This document shows positions 51,550 through 62,145 of a stretch of 64,000 nucleotides of DNA, in pieces. Numbering within the stretch: position 1 is the stretch's first letter; each line of letters opens with the position of its first letter. Under the pieces are notes generated by a model. It was given only the letters and a program-made list of their open reading frames with translations, ran no database searches and was not told where the DNA came from. A program made the translations under genes and the position numbers. This stretch comes from a bacterium (lineage in GTDB: Bacteria; Arandabacterota; Arandabacteria; Arandabacterales; Arandabacteraceae): NCBI GenBank assembly GCA_029933125.1, contig JAOZOU010000005.1:166211-230210 (forward strand). Direction: 5' to 3'.

Positions 51550-53460
51550 ATGGGGAGGGTAATCGGCATTGACCTCGGCACTACGAACTCATGTGTGGCA
51601 GTGATGGAAGCTGGGGAACCAAAGGTTATACCCAACAGGGAGGGGGGCAGAACAACACCCTCAGTTGTTGCATTTGCCAAAACGGGTGAGCGTTTGGCAG
51701 GGCTTGTTGCCAAGCGCCAGGCGATAACCAATCCTGAGAACACAATCTTCTCAATAAAAAGATTCATGGGAAGGCGTTATAGTGAGGTTCCTGATGAGAT
51801 TGCCAACGTACCCTACAAGGTGACACAGGCTCCTAACGGCGATGTGCGCATTGATGTTCAGGGTAAGCAGTATGCACCTCCTGAAATCTCAGCCATGATT
51901 CTTCAGGAACTTAAGAAGGCAGCTGAGGATTATCTGGGTGAGGAGGTGAAGCAAGCTGTAATTACGGTACCAGCCTACTTCAATGATTCCCAGCGTCAGG
52001 CTACGAAGGACGCAGGCCGCATTGCTGGCCTTGAGGTGCTGCGCATAATAAACGAACCCACCGCTGCTTCGTTGGCATACGGTATGGACAAGAAGAAAGA
52101 TGAGAAAGTGGCAGTTTATGATCTTGGTGGTGGCACCTTTGATATTTCGATCCTCGAAATAGCAGAAGGTGTCTTTGAGGTAAGGTCGACGAGTGGCGAT
52201 ACCCATCTTGGTGGCGACGACTTTGATCAGCGTCTCATCGACTATGTTGCTGAGGAGTTCATTCGGCAGCAAGGGATAGATCTTCGCAAGGATAGGATGG
52301 CGCTTCAACGCCTCAAGGAGGCTTGCGAAAAAGCTAAATGTGAGCTTTCGACAACCCTTGAGACGACCATCAACCTACCTTTCATAACTGCAGATGCGAG
52401 TGGTCCAAAGCATCTTGAAATGAAGATAACACGATCCAAACTCGAGGGCCTGACGCGTGATCTTGTTGAAAGGACAATTGGACCGTGTGAGCAAGCACTT
52501 AAGGATGCTGGGCTCAGGCCAGAGGATATTGATGAAGTGATTTTGGTAGGTGGCGCAACACGTATGCCTTTCGTTCAGGAGACAGTTAAGCACGTCTTCG
52601 GAAAGGAGCCTCACAAGGGTGTGAATCCCGATGAGGTAGTCGCAATTGGTGCAGCAATACAGGCAGGCGTTCTTGCTGGCGAGGTTAAGGACATAGTGCT
52701 GCTTGATGTGACTCCACTTTCGCTTGGAATCGAGACCCTCGGTGGGGTGATGACGAAGATAATAGAAAGAAACACAACCATTCCGACGCGCAAGTCTCAG
52801 ATTTTCTCCACAGCTGAAGACAACCAGACAGCTGTAACTATCCATGTGTTACAAGGTGAGAGGCCAATGGCTGTTGATAACAGGACACTTGGTAGATTTG
52901 ATCTTGTTGGCATACCACCTGCTCCACGCGGCGTTCCCCAGATAGAGGTGACCTTCGACATAGATGCGAATGGTATTGTTCATGTCTCCGCCAAGGACCT
53001 TGGAACTGGCAAGGAGCAAAAGATTGTGGTGAAGGCTTCAAGTGGTTTGAGTGAAGACGAAATCGAGCGTATGGTCAAGGACGCGGAAGAACACATGGAG
53101 GAGGATCGCAGAAAGCATGCCCTGGCTGAGGCTCGCAATAAGGCTGACTCTCTTATCTATTCAACCGAGAAGTCACTCAAGGAACATGCTCAACGCATAA
53201 GTGAAGATGATAGAAAGCAGGTTGAGGAAGCAATCAGTGAACTTAAGAAGGCAATGGATGGTAAGGACGCTGATGCAATAAATGCGAAGGCTGATGATCT
53301 ATCCAGGGTCTGGTACAGGGTCGCTGAGGAGCTCTATCGCAAGGCAGGTGCGACAGAGGAGCACAACGCAGGAGAGAAGGAGTCAACTTCCAAGAAAGAT
53401 GGGGCAGTGGATGCTCATTACGAGGTTGTTGATGACAAGGATAGTAAAAGCGAGAAGTGA
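51550..53460 (+). CDS. dnaK: Chaperone DnaK (Hsp70)
   Basis: A 636-aa Hsp70. The ATPase domain starts [20 protein letters not shown] and includes [19 protein letters not shown] and [15 protein letters not shown]. The linker [17 protein letters not shown] leads into the substrate domain with TVTIH-like [13 protein letters not shown] and [14 protein letters not shown], and a charged C-terminal tail. It folds and disaggregates proteins with DnaJ and GrpE, which flank it. It is 15 bases after grpE and 6 bases before dnaJ, under the CIRCE site. Confidence 0.98.
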   Translation: MGRVIGIDLGTTNSCVAVMEAGEPKVIPNREGGRTTPSVVAFAKTGERLAGLVAKRQAITNPENTIFSIKRFMGRRYSEVPDEIANVPYKVTQAPNGDVRIDVQGKQYAPPEISAMILQELKKAAEDYLGEEVKQAVITVPAYFNDSQRQATKDAGRIAGLEVLRIINEPTAASLAYGMDKKKDEKVAVYDLGGGTFDISILEIAEGVFEVRSTSGDTHLGGDDFDQRLIDYVAEEFIRQQGIDLRKDRMALQRLKEACEKAKCELSTTLETTINLPFITADASGPKHLEMKITRSKLEGLTRDLVERTIGPCEQALKDAGLRPEDIDEVILVGGATRMPFVQETVKHVFGKEPHKGVNPDEVVAIGAAIQAGVLAGEVKDIVLLDVTPLSLGIETLGGVMTKIIERNTTIPTRKSQIFSTAEDNQTAVTIHVLQGERPMAVDNRTLGRFDLVGIPPAPRGVPQIEVTFDIDANGIVHVSAKDLGTGKEQKIVVKASSGLSEDEIERMVKDAEEHMEEDRRKHALAEARNKADSLIYSTEKSLKEHAQRISEDDRKQVEEAISELKKAMDGKDADAINAKADDLSRVWYRVAEELYRKAGATEEHNAGEKESTSKKDGAVDAHYEVVDDKDSKSEK

Positions 53461-53466
53461 TGAGCG

Positions 53467-54606
53467 ATGCGCAAGCGCGACTACTATGAGATCTTAGGCG
53501 TTGATAGAAACGCGACCGAGGATGAGATAAAGCGAGCATACCGCAGGCTGGCTCTTAAGTATCACCCGGATCGCAATCCCAACGACAAGGAAGCTGAGGA
53601 GAAATTTAAGGAGGCAACTGAAGCCTATGAGGTTCTACGTGACCCTGAAACCCGCGCTCGCTATGATCGCTATGGGCATAGCGGTGTAAAAGGGTTTGAT
53701 TTTGGTTTCGATTTTTCAGCCTTTGATCTAAGCGATGCCCTGCGCGCTTTCATGCGCGATTTCGGGAGTCCTTTCGATGATTTCTTCGGTTTCTCAAGAC
53801 AACAAACCCGACACGCTCAACGGGGAAGCGATCTCAGGGTTAAGATAGCCCTTAGCCTTGAGGAGATTGCCTCAGGTACCAAGAAGCGAATCAAGTTCCG
53901 CAGGTTGGCAACTTGCCGAGCATGTGGTGGTACAGGAGCCAGGAAGGGTTCGGCACTTGAAACGTGTCCCTCATGCCATGGCACAGGTCAGATGCGGCGT
54001 GTTCACAGATCGTTTCTTGGTCAGGTCGTAAATGTGAGCACATGCAGTCGATGTCGGGGTGAGGGAACTGTAATTGTCGAGAAATGTAAGGAATGTCATG
54101 GCAAGGGGCTCATTGAGCTTGAAGAAACCATTGAGGTGAAGATTCCACCTGGTGTTTCAGCGAACAATTATATCCCGATAAGGGGGAAGGGAAACGATGG
54201 ACCTCATGGGTCACCTCCTGGGGATCTCATTGTCTATATTGAGGAAAAGGAGCATCCCATATTCCGGAGGGAGGGAGATGACATCTACTGTGATGTGCCA
54301 ATCACATATTCACTTGCTGCCCTTGGAGGAAAGATAGAAGTCCCAACGCTTGACGGTCAAGTTAAGCTGGATATACCAGCTGGTATTCAATCCAACAAGG
54401 TTTTCACTCTAAAAGGCAAGGGATTGCCAAGATTGCATTCAAGGGGGCGAGGGGATGAGCATGTGAGGGTTTTCGTATGGGTTCCCACGAAGCTTTCAAA
54501 GCAACAGCGGAGCCTGCTGGAGAAACTACGTTCTCTTGAATCAACCGATGACCTAAAGCCCGGCAAGAGCTTTACCGATCGCCTACGCAAGTTGCTTGGA
54601 GACTGA
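53467..54606 (+). CDS. dnaJ: Chaperone DnaJ (Hsp40)
   Basis: A 379-aa full-type DnaJ. The J domain ([29 protein letters not shown] with HPD) is followed by a linker rich in Phe, Asp and Gly ([20 protein letters not shown]) in place of the usual Gly/Phe stretch. Four zinc motifs appear in order: [24 protein letters not shown] and CKECHGKG. The C-terminal beta domains follow. It stimulates DnaK ATPase and delivers substrates. The next gene, rsmE, starts 1 base after its stop. Confidence 0.96.
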   Translation: MRKRDYYEILGVDRNATEDEIKRAYRRLALKYHPDRNPNDKEAEEKFKEATEAYEVLRDPETRARYDRYGHSGVKGFDFGFDFSAFDLSDALRAFMRDFGSPFDDFFGFSRQQTRHAQRGSDLRVKIALSLEEIASGTKKRIKFRRLATCRACGGTGARKGSALETCPSCHGTGQMRRVHRSFLGQVVNVSTCSRCRGEGTVIVEKCKECHGKGLIELEETIEVKIPPGVSANNYIPIRGKGNDGPHGSPPGDLIVYIEEKEHPIFRREGDDIYCDVPITYSLAALGGKIEVPTLDGQVKLDIPAGIQSNKVFTLKGKGLPRLHSRGRGDEHVRVFVWVPTKLSKQQRSLLEKLRSLESTDDLKPGKSFTDRLRKLLGD

Positions 54607-54607
54607 A

Positions 54608-55336
54608 TTGAAGGCTAAGTTAACATCGCACCATCTTTTCTATCTCCCCGAGGAAGTCAGCGAAAGTGCCAGGGTCGAATTCGGCCAAAACGAAAGCAAG
54701 CATATGGTGGCCAGCCTTAGGATCAGGGTTGGAGATGTGGTCACAGCGACGGATGGGAAGGGTAGGATCTTTAGGATAACAATAAGCGAGGTGAGGCCTG
54801 GACGTGTTTATGGAGAGGTGGAGAGGGTAGATGTGGTCGAGCCTCAAAGGCCGTCCGTCAGTCTTTACCTTGCTCTTCTCAAGCAAAGGGCGATGGAGCT
54901 AGCTGTTGAGAAATGCTCGGAGCTGGGAATATCATGTTTTATTCCGGTTGTGACCGAAAGATCAGTTGCTCGATTGAGCCCTGTGAGGCTTGAGCGCTTG
55001 AGGCGCAAAGCCATTGAAGCAATGAAGCAATCCCTGAGGGCTCACCTTCCTGCCATCTTCGAGCCCATGAGCTTCGCCGAGGCATATGAACACAGCAGGA
55101 GCCATGAAGTGATAATAGTGGCGGAAGCCTCGGGTAGTGTTTCTCCTGCCAGCCTTTCAAAAAATCTGGAAGCTCCAGCGAAAGTCGCTCTCTGGATAGG
55201 ACCTGAAGGTGGTTTTACTCCTCATGAGATTGCAAGCTTCAAAGAAGCAGGTAGCCTCTTCTTAAGTCTTGGCAGACAGCGGCTTCGATCGGAAACAGCT
55301 GCCATAGCTGGGGTTGCCCTCCTGAGATTGGCTTGA
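54608..55336 (+). CDS. rsmE: 16S rRNA (uracil-1498-N3)-methyltransferase RsmE
   Basis: About 242 aa from TTG 54608 with GGAGA in the end of dnaJ; TTG 54596 would overlap dnaJ. The N-terminal PUA-like domain (ESKHMVASLRIRVGDVVTAT) is followed by the SPOUT knot: SLYLALLKQRAMELAVEKCS, RKAIEAMKQSLRAHLP, LWIGPEGGFTPHEIASF and LSLGRQRLRSETAAIAG. It methylates U1498 of 16S rRNA. Placement behind dnaJ is conserved in many bacteria. Six bases separate it from a convergent gene. Confidence 0.94.
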   Translation: MKAKLTSHHLFYLPEEVSESARVEFGQNESKHMVASLRIRVGDVVTATDGKGRIFRITISEVRPGRVYGEVERVDVVEPQRPSVSLYLALLKQRAMELAVEKCSELGISCFIPVVTERSVARLSPVRLERLRRKAIEAMKQSLRAHLPAIFEPMSFAEAYEHSRSHEVIIVAEASGSVSPASLSKNLEAPAKVALWIGPEGGFTPHEIASFKEAGSLFLSLGRQRLRSETAAIAGVALLRLA

Positions 55337-55342
55337 TTTCCA

Positions 55343-57079
55343 TTACTGTCGCGTCTTGATTTTGTCTTCGATAATTGTAAGAAGCTTGCTGGCTTGTGAG
55401 TTTTCTGGTTGAAGAGTGAGTATGCGTTCAAGATGGCGTTCTGCTTTCGCCAGATTCCCACCTCTAAGATAAATTGTCGCCAGGGCGAAGTGACTTTCCA
55501 GATCATTGGTAATGTCATAAACGAAGATGCTATAACCAATCTTGGCAAGGGGCTTGTGCTTCTTTAGCCATGCAAAAAGATCCCTTTGAGGAAGAAGCAA
55601 GCCTTGAAGCATGTTTGCGCTTATGGCTAGCACTTCCCTTTTGGGATGAAGCGAATTGATGTGCTTGTGCCTGCTTGCTTGAAGATTGAGTGAGTAGCAA
55701 TCCTGATACTCTATGTCATAGGTATTAGGAGATGCTGTGCCGAAGTAGCAAAGCACGACCTCGGGATTGCCAGTTTTCTCAAGGTAGTGCTTCAATCCAG
55801 GTAGATCCTGGCCCCAGTCGAGATTGGAATCGAGAAGATACTTGTATCCATTTGAAGGACCACCAACTATCTCATTGAAGTAAGCTAGGTAGTGAGGGTA
55901 TGTTGAGACGCTTGCAAAAACATACCAGGCAAGCAAGGCGCCGACTAAGATCTTTGGCACCTTTCGTTTGAGGAAGTCACCCGCAAAGATTTTGCCGATA
56001 AGGATGAACATCAGGGGATAGATCTGGAGTATGTAGCGCAGTCCTAGCTGAAGATGACTCAATGCTGAGAAACCAAGAAAAGCGGCAATTGGAATGAGTG
56101 TGAAGTATTGAGCTAGCCCGAGCCTCTTTCTTAGAGTCAACCAGAGACTCATTGCAAGCAGGATGAGTGTAGCGATTGGAGTTTTCATTGCCATAGCAGC
56201 CACAAAGTAATACGGCCAGCCAGTTGTTGAGAAACGGCCAAAGAGGTAGGCTGGACGTCCACCCTTGCCAATGTCTGAAATGAAGTAATGAAGGCCTCTG
56301 AAATAAGAGCCGATTTGAGATATCCGGTAAGTAGCGATGAGAATGCCGAAACCAATCGCTATTGCAATCAAGCCAATCCTGGCAGCTTGCTTTGGAGGCA
56401 CCTTGGTAAGGCCTCGAAGATGTGCAAGAGCCGTGAGAATTACGAGAAGGGGTATAAGTGCAAGGCCGGTGGCTTTTGTGCTTATGGCAAGACCGAGAGC
56501 AAGTCCCAGCAGGATAATACGACCTCGACTCACTCGCATAAGCACAAGATAGGCAGCATAGAAGGTTAGTGTAGTAAAAAGAGCATTGGCAAGATCAAAG
56601 GTGACGAGGCGGGCATGAGCAAGAATGTTTGGGGAGAGACTGCAAAGAAGCAGGGAGACAAGGCCTGCAGGCTTACCATAAAGATGGCTACTCCACTTAT
56701 AGACGAGAAGGCAAAGAAATATACCAAGTGCGACGATGGGGAGCCTTCCAAGGAATACAATCTTTGTAGCATCAACTCTATTAGAGTTTACAAAAATATC
56801 GCCAAATACCCATTCGTCAGCCTTTTGCCATGAAGCATCCCCATCATTGAATTCAAGATTCATTCCAAGCAGAGGCAAAGCAGCAAGCATCTTTACCAGA
56901 GGGGGGTGTTCATAGTTGAGGCGGTAGTCGCCTCGGGTGAGATAGGCATAACCAGCTGCAAGGTGGGGAATCTCGTCAGAGGTGGCTGACTTCTGCCGCA
57001 TACTCTCGATGCACTCGACTGCAAACAGACAGATTAGCGCAAAAAGAGCCAGATTAATGAAGGTCTTGGGTATCTTCAT
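55343..57079 (-). CDS. GT39-like phospholipid-carrier-dependent glycosyltransferase with TPR tail
   Basis: A 578-aa polytopic membrane protein with about ten helices. The first periplasmic loop carries the family signature with acidic pair: SATSDEIPHLAAGYAYLTRG followed by DYRLNYEHPPLVKML. SRQIGSYFRG-like ISQIGSYFRGLHYF and DSNLDWGQDLPGLKHYL lie in later loops. Residues ~530-578 hold TPR-type helices (HFALATIYLRGGNLAKAERH). It probably transfers a sugar from a polyprenol-phosphate donor outside the inner membrane. The start is ATG 57079 behind AGAGGTG. It stands alone between rsmE (convergent) and rpsU (divergent). Confidence 0.85.
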   Translation of the reverse strand: MKIPKTFINLALFALICLFAVECIESMRQKSATSDEIPHLAAGYAYLTRGDYRLNYEHPPLVKMLAALPLLGMNLEFNDGDASWQKADEWVFGDIFVNSNRVDATKIVFLGRLPIVALGIFLCLLVYKWSSHLYGKPAGLVSLLLCSLSPNILAHARLVTFDLANALFTTLTFYAAYLVLMRVSRGRIILLGLALGLAISTKATGLALIPLLVILTALAHLRGLTKVPPKQAARIGLIAIAIGFGILIATYRISQIGSYFRGLHYFISDIGKGGRPAYLFGRFSTTGWPYYFVAAMAMKTPIATLILLAMSLWLTLRKRLGLAQYFTLIPIAAFLGFSALSHLQLGLRYILQIYPLMFILIGKIFAGDFLKRKVPKILVGALLAWYVFASVSTYPHYLAYFNEIVGGPSNGYKYLLDSNLDWGQDLPGLKHYLEKTGNPEVVLCYFGTASPNTYDIEYQDCYSLNLQASRHKHINSLHPKREVLAISANMLQGLLLPQRDLFAWLKKHKPLAKIGYSIFVYDITNDLESHFALATIYLRGGNLAKAERHLERILTLQPENSQASKLLTIIEDKIKTRQ

Positions 57080-57167
57080 CACCTCTTACTATAAAGCCTC
57101 AGAGAGGATCAAGTCCAGAGGGATGGTTCCCGAGACCCTTCATCTCACCTCCCCGAAGCTCAAGGGG

Positions 57168-57196
57168 TTGACAGGGCAAGCAGGCTTTGCTATATT
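57168..57196 (+). promoter_or_regulatory. Promoter of the rpsU-rpoD operon
   Basis: A perfect TTGACA at 57168-57173, 17 bases, TATATT at 57191-57196. The leader of about 70 bases before rpsU holds a strong SD but no other feature I recognise. Confidence 0.7.
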
Positions 57197-57273
57197 GGTG
57201 TTAGCGGAAAATTGAGAAGGCGAGGAGTGCCTTTTAGGCGCTATTTTATTGATAAGGAGGGGAGGTGGATTTT

Positions 57274-57474
57274 TTGGCTGGCGTCATCGTCAGAGAAAAT
57301 GAGTCATTCGAGAGTGCCCTTCGCAGATTTAAGAAGGCATGCGAGCGTGAAGGGAGGCTTTCGGAATACAGGAGACACCAGCACTTTGAGAAGCCAAGTG
57401 AGCGGAGAAAGCGCAAGCTTCTGGCGGCAAGACGCAAGCTTCTTAAGAAATTGGCTCAGCAGGCAGGCTATTGA
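57274..57474 (+). CDS. rpsU: 30S ribosomal protein S21
   Basis: A ~66-aa basic protein. The start TTG 57274 gives MAGVIVRENESFESALRRFK, matching the S21 N-terminus; GTG 57265 would add three residues that S21 lacks. SD AAGGAGGGGAGG is just upstream. The Arg/Lys-rich tail is KPSERRKRKLLAARRKLLKK. S21 joins the small subunit and helps initiation. It is the first gene of the macromolecular synthesis operon; its stop overlaps the next start as TGATG. Confidence 0.94.
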   Translation: MAGVIVRENESFESALRRFKKACEREGRLSEYRRHQHFEKPSERRKRKLLAARRKLLKKLAQQAGY

Positions 57475-57929
57475 TGGATCTTATCCGTCGTTTGAGTGAG
57501 GACCAGAAGTCCGCTATGAAAAGTGGTGACCGTGCCAAAATGGCGGTGCTTCGACTGCTGAGAACTCGAATAAGAGAAGCCGAAGTTGCCAAACGTGGGG
57601 AGCTCTCAGAAGGAGAGATCCACAAGATAATAATGTCGGAAGTTAAGCGACGCCGAGAGGCGATTCAGCTTTTTGAGCGTGGTGGCAGAGGGGATCTGGC
57701 AACTAAGGAGAAACAGGAGGTTGCCATCCTTGAGAGCTACCTTCCCGCTAAGCTTTCTCAGGATGAACTCAAAGCCGAAGCTGAGAAAGCCATCGCTGAA
57801 GTAGGAGCTTCCGGTCCGCAGGACTTGGGCAAAGTGATGAAGGTGCTCATGCCACGGATAACTGGGCGTGCCGAAGGCTCAGAGGCTAGCAAGATTGTTA
57901 AGGAGCTGCTTGCCAGCAAACAGGAGTGA
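57474..57929 (+). CDS. yqeY: GatB/YqeY domain protein
   Basis: A 151-aa YqeY protein with LIRRLSEDQKSAMKSGDRAK, LRLLRTRIREAEVAKRG and the C-terminal VMKVLMPRITGRAEGSEASK. This tail domain is related to the tRNA-binding tail of GatB and probably binds tRNA, though the exact job is unknown. The rpsU-yqeY pairing is common. It overlaps rpsU by one base and is followed after 72 bases by mutS2. Confidence 0.93.
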   Translation: MDLIRRLSEDQKSAMKSGDRAKMAVLRLLRTRIREAEVAKRGELSEGEIHKIIMSEVKRRREAIQLFERGGRGDLATKEKQEVAILESYLPAKLSQDELKAEAEKAIAEVGASGPQDLGKVMKVLMPRITGRAEGSEASKIVKELLASKQE

Positions 57930-58001
57930 TCTCAACCTCACATAGTGAATTCGGCACAAATCATGTTCCACACTTTTTTGAGAGGGTGAACTTTCTGCTC
58001 G

Positions 58002-60362
58002 ATGGATAAACATGCCCTCCAGGTTCTCGAGTACAACAAAGCAATCATCATCCTCAGGCGATATCTTGTGACCGAGATTGGCGAGAGATATCTCGATTCC
58101 CTTTCCCCGAGCAATAACCTGGAATTGATAATGCTTCGGCAACGCATGATTTCAGAAATACGTTCACTTCTGGATTGGGGTCATTCCATTCCACTTTCAC
58201 CGCTTAAGGATCTCACTGAAGCTATCTCTAAGGCGACCGTCTCTGGAGTCATTCTAGATGCATCAACTCTCCTTGGGATATGGCATCTTGCGAGGGTCTC
58301 ACGTCTCCTTAAGGCATTTTTTCACAAGCACAGAGCTGATGCTGCAACAACCTGGAGAAAAGTTTCTGAGATTGGAGATGTTGGCGGACTCGAAGCCCAT
58401 ATCGAAAAGGCAATAGATGAGGATACCAACATAAAGGATTCGGCATCACCGCAACTCAAACGCATCCGAAATGAGAAAAGCAGGCTGAGCTCGAGGATAA
58501 CATCAGTCCTAAATGACATCCTTTCAAGCAGCTCCAGTGCTTCTCATCTTCAGGATAGGGTAATCACCATAAGAAATGGGCGCTATGTGATCCCGGTGCG
58601 TGCTGAAGCTCGATCGAAGATTGAGGGCATAGTTCACGATACTTCTCAGAGTGGAGCCACTGTCTTTGTCGAACCAATGAGAACTGTGGAGCTCAATAAT
58701 GCGCTTCGCACCCTAGAGCTGCAGGAGAAGGATGAAATAGTTCGCATCCTTACCTCGCTCACATCCGAAGTGAGGGAGCACTCGAAGCAGCTCATCTCCA
58801 ACCTAAAGATCATCGGTGAAGTTGACATGCTAACAGCTGCAGCCGTATTTGCTAAGGAATTCGGCTGCAGCCAGGTCACAATCACAAGTGAGCGTCGTCT
58901 TAAGCTTGTTGGAGCCTGCCATCCTATCCTACTCGAGATGAAACGCTCAGGGCAAATCGACTCGGTTGTTCCTCTCGACCTTGAACTCAATCACAAAGGA
59001 ATGCTAATAACAGGACCAAATGCCGGTGGCAAGACGGTTGCCCTCAAGACCATCGGGCTCATCGTTCTCCTTGCTCAGACCGGATTACCAGTGCCCTGTA
59101 AGGACGGAACCGAGATTGGGCTTTTCGAAAATGTCTATGCGGACATCGGCGATGAGCAGTCAATCGAATTGAGCCTGAGCACATTTTCATCCCATATGCA
59201 GAACATAAAGCGAATCCTTCAAAACGCTGATCAAGCCTCACTTGTCCTGCTCGACGAGATTGGGGCAGGTACCGATCCTCGAGAAGGGGCTGCTCTTGCC
59301 AGGACGACTGTCGAGGAGTTACTTGAAAAGGGAGCAACTGTAATTGCGACAACCCATCATGGTGACCTCAAAGTTTTCGCACATGAGGATCCCAATCTTG
59401 AGAATGCTTCAATGGAATTCGATCCTCAAACCCTAAGTCCCACATATCGTCTCATCCAGGGTATCCCTGGAGCAAGCCACGCCTTCGAGATAGCTGAGCA
59501 GCTCGGATTTCCTCAGAACCTTCTTAAGCGGGCAAAGGACTACGTTGGCACAGAGCGCACAAGATTTGAGGAGTTGACTCAAGAGCTGATAGCCAAGATC
59601 CAGACTGTAACTAGAGAAAAAGCAACAATTGAGGCTAAGCAGAGAGAGATTGAGCATCTCATAGGAGAATACGAAAGTCGCCTTGAGGCTTTGAGGGCTG
59701 AACAGAAGCAAATCAGGCACAAAGCTCTAAAGGAAGCCCGGAATGTTGTTGAGGATGCTAGACGCACGGTTTCCAGACTTCTCAAGGAACTAAAGGAGAG
59801 GCAGCCAGCTCCGCATGAGGCAAGGCGTATTGAGAAACGGATTAGGGAGCAATCCTTAGAACTCGCTAAGGAGATTGATGCTATAACTGAATCACCTGCT
59901 CTTAAACGCCTTGAAGAGATAAGGCCAGGAGTGAAGGCATACATCCGCCCGCTTGGTGCAGATGGCACAATTATGGCAGAGCCGGACACTAACGGTAGAG
60001 TTGTGGTGGTTGTGGGCAATCTTCGTGTTGAGGTTGAGGCAAAGGATCTTTTTGAGCCTCAATCGAAGGAGCCTGCGGCGGGTAGAGCCACCTTTGAGTT
60101 TGAGATGAAATCAGTTCCTTCTGAGATAGACGTTCGTGGGATGACGGCTGAGGATGCCTGGGAAAAGGTGGACAGATATCTTGATGATGCAATGCTCTAT
60201 GGTTATGATTGGGTGAGGGTTATTCACGGCAAAGGCAGAGGCATCCTTGCACGGAAGATCCATGAGATGCTCACCACTCATCCAGCAGTCAGAAGCCATC
60301 GATTTGGAGAAATCACCGAGGGTGGCACTGGTGTGACCATCGTTGAACTCAGGAAGGCATAG
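58002..60362 (+). CDS. mutS2: MutS2 / RqcU (ribosome-splitting Smr-domain ATPase)
   Basis: A 786-aa protein of normal MutS2 length. After the helical core and clamp (VITIRNGRYVIPVRAEARSK) comes the ATPase with Walker A ITGPNAGGKTVALKTIG and Walker B LVLLDEIGAGTDPREGAAL, a long coiled coil with KOW-like region near 590-690, and the C-terminal Smr domain EIDVRGMTAEDAWEKVDRYL with VIHGKGRGIL. MutS2 lacks the mismatch-recognition domain; it resolves collided ribosomes or suppresses recombination. Placement inside the rpsU-dnaG-rpoD operon is worth noting. Confidence 0.95.
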   Translation: MDKHALQVLEYNKAIIILRRYLVTEIGERYLDSLSPSNNLELIMLRQRMISEIRSLLDWGHSIPLSPLKDLTEAISKATVSGVILDASTLLGIWHLARVSRLLKAFFHKHRADAATTWRKVSEIGDVGGLEAHIEKAIDEDTNIKDSASPQLKRIRNEKSRLSSRITSVLNDILSSSSSASHLQDRVITIRNGRYVIPVRAEARSKIEGIVHDTSQSGATVFVEPMRTVELNNALRTLELQEKDEIVRILTSLTSEVREHSKQLISNLKIIGEVDMLTAAAVFAKEFGCSQVTITSERRLKLVGACHPILLEMKRSGQIDSVVPLDLELNHKGMLITGPNAGGKTVALKTIGLIVLLAQTGLPVPCKDGTEIGLFENVYADIGDEQSIELSLSTFSSHMQNIKRILQNADQASLVLLDEIGAGTDPREGAALARTTVEELLEKGATVIATTHHGDLKVFAHEDPNLENASMEFDPQTLSPTYRLIQGIPGASHAFEIAEQLGFPQNLLKRAKDYVGTERTRFEELTQELIAKIQTVTREKATIEAKQREIEHLIGEYESRLEALRAEQKQIRHKALKEARNVVEDARRTVSRLLKELKERQPAPHEARRIEKRIREQSLELAKEIDAITESPALKRLEEIRPGVKAYIRPLGADGTIMAEPDTNGRVVVVVGNLRVEVEAKDLFEPQSKEPAAGRATFEFEMKSVPSEIDVRGMTAEDAWEKVDRYLDDAMLYGYDWVRVIHGKGRGILARKIHEMLTTHPAVRSHRFGEITEGGTGVTIVELRKA

Positions 60363-60364
60363 CA

Positions 60365-62098
60365 ATGGCCTATGGCATACCAGGTGAGATTGTTGACCAG
60401 GTGAGAGAAAGGGCTGACATTGTTGAGATAGTCTCAGAACATCTTGCGCTCAAGCAATCGGGTCGTAACTACAAAGCTCTTTGCCCGTTCCATCACGAGA
60501 AGACACCCTCTTTCATAGTAAGTCCCGAGAAGCAGATCTATCACTGCTTTGGATGTGGGGCAGGCGGCAATGTTTTCAACTTTCTAATGCAAATCGAGAA
60601 TATTTCCTTTCCTGAAGCTGTTCGTTTGCTAGCCAAACGCTACGGAATAAGGATACCCCAAAGGACCCGATCCACCTCTGAGGCTTCGTTAGGTTATAAG
60701 ATAAATGCAGTGGTAGCCAAGCTCTACAGGCGAATGCTTCTTGGTACAAAGGAGGGCAAGCGTGTCAGAGACTATCTCCGTGGAAGAAAAGTGGACGAGA
60801 CAACTGAGGAGGATTTCCTCTTAGGATATGCCCCGTCTGAAGGGGATGCTCTTGTCCAGGAAGCCAAGCGTCGCAATCTTGATGCCAAGTATCTTTTGGA
60901 GCTTGGACTGGCTATGGAGAAGGAAGGCACTATCAGGGACATCTTCAGAAAGCGTCTTATCTTTCCAATCGCAACTCCTGGAGGGCGAGTTGTCGGCTTC
61001 GGGGGAAGGGTGCTTGATAATACTCAACCGAAGTATCTCAATTCGCCCGAAACAAAGCTCTTCAAGAAATCGGACACACTCTATGGGATACATCGTGCGA
61101 AGGCTGAAATGCGAAAGCTTGGCAGGGCGATGGTGGTTGAAGGTTATATGGATGTGATCCCGCTTCATGCCCACGGCTTTACCAATAGTGTTGCCTCCCT
61201 CGGTACTGCTTTCACATTTGAGCAGGCGAGAAGACTGAGAAACTACTGCGAACAGGTTGTCTTACTCTATGATGGTGACGAGGCTGGGAAGCTGGCCGCC
61301 ATAAGAGCTTGCTCACCAGCCCTTCGAGCCGGGTTAAAGGTTGAGATTGGCTGGCTACCGGCAGGAGATGACCCTGATTCCTTCATACGTTCCCAGGGGG
61401 GTGATGCTCTTTCAGATCTCATCGCTAGTGCCTGCCACTACATAGACTTCATCTTCGATCATCTTGAGGATGAGGATCCCGAAGAGGTTGTGAAGCTTGC
61501 CTTGAGGCTTACTGCGGAGATAGATGACCCTGTAAGAAGATCCCTTGATCTTAAAAGACTTGCTGAAAGAACTGGGATTGCCATAACAAGCCTTGAGCAA
61601 GCGATGACGAGGCTTAGAGCATCTGGCAGATCTGAGAGAACTGCTGGAGATGTTTCTTCCAACATCCCTTGCGATAGGGTTGAGAAGTCGATAATTTCTA
61701 TATTGATCGGATTGCCCGATTATGCTGACAGGGTCTTTGAAGTTGTATCTCCTGATGATTTTGCAGACCAAAGGATGCAAGAGATAGCTCAGCTTATTCT
61801 TGAAAGGAAATCTAAAGGGCTCGATTTTGGTGTTAGTGCTTTACTTTCTGAGATCGAAGATGAACCCGCCAGGAGACTTCTTACCGAAAGCTCCTTAGGT
61901 GAAGATCTTGTTGGGGATATCGACAGGATAGTGGAAGATCATATTTCATGCATGCGTCGCCGAAAAATAGCAAGGGAGATAGAAAAGCTTCGTGCTCGTA
62001 TAAGAATGGCTGAGAAGGAGGGGGATGCCCAGGAGCTCGAAAACTTGTTAGCGAAAAGGCAAAGTCTTGCAGAGGAGCTGAAGCTACTTTCGACCTAG
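60365..62098 (+). CDS. dnaG: DNA primase
   Basis: A 577-aa primase. The zinc-binding domain has [18 protein letters not shown] and [20 protein letters not shown]. The Toprim catalytic core carries [17 protein letters not shown] and [14 protein letters not shown]. The C-terminal helical region (~430-577) is the helicase-binding part. It makes RNA primers for DNA replication. It begins 2 bases after mutS2, with AGGAAGG inside that gene as its SD. Confidence 0.96.
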   Translation: MAYGIPGEIVDQVRERADIVEIVSEHLALKQSGRNYKALCPFHHEKTPSFIVSPEKQIYHCFGCGAGGNVFNFLMQIENISFPEAVRLLAKRYGIRIPQRTRSTSEASLGYKINAVVAKLYRRMLLGTKEGKRVRDYLRGRKVDETTEEDFLLGYAPSEGDALVQEAKRRNLDAKYLLELGLAMEKEGTIRDIFRKRLIFPIATPGGRVVGFGGRVLDNTQPKYLNSPETKLFKKSDTLYGIHRAKAEMRKLGRAMVVEGYMDVIPLHAHGFTNSVASLGTAFTFEQARRLRNYCEQVVLLYDGDEAGKLAAIRACSPALRAGLKVEIGWLPAGDDPDSFIRSQGGDALSDLIASACHYIDFIFDHLEDEDPEEVVKLALRLTAEIDDPVRRSLDLKRLAERTGIAITSLEQAMTRLRASGRSERTAGDVSSNIPCDRVEKSIISILIGLPDYADRVFEVVSPDDFADQRMQEIAQLILERKSKGLDFGVSALLSEIEDEPARRLLTESSLGEDLVGDIDRIVEDHISCMRRRKIAREIEKLRARIRMAEKEGDAQELENLLAKRQSLAEELKLLST

Positions 62099-62145
62099 CC
62101 TTTTGTTTGAGCAGATGCTCTCAAGGGGAAAGGAGAAAGGAGAGT

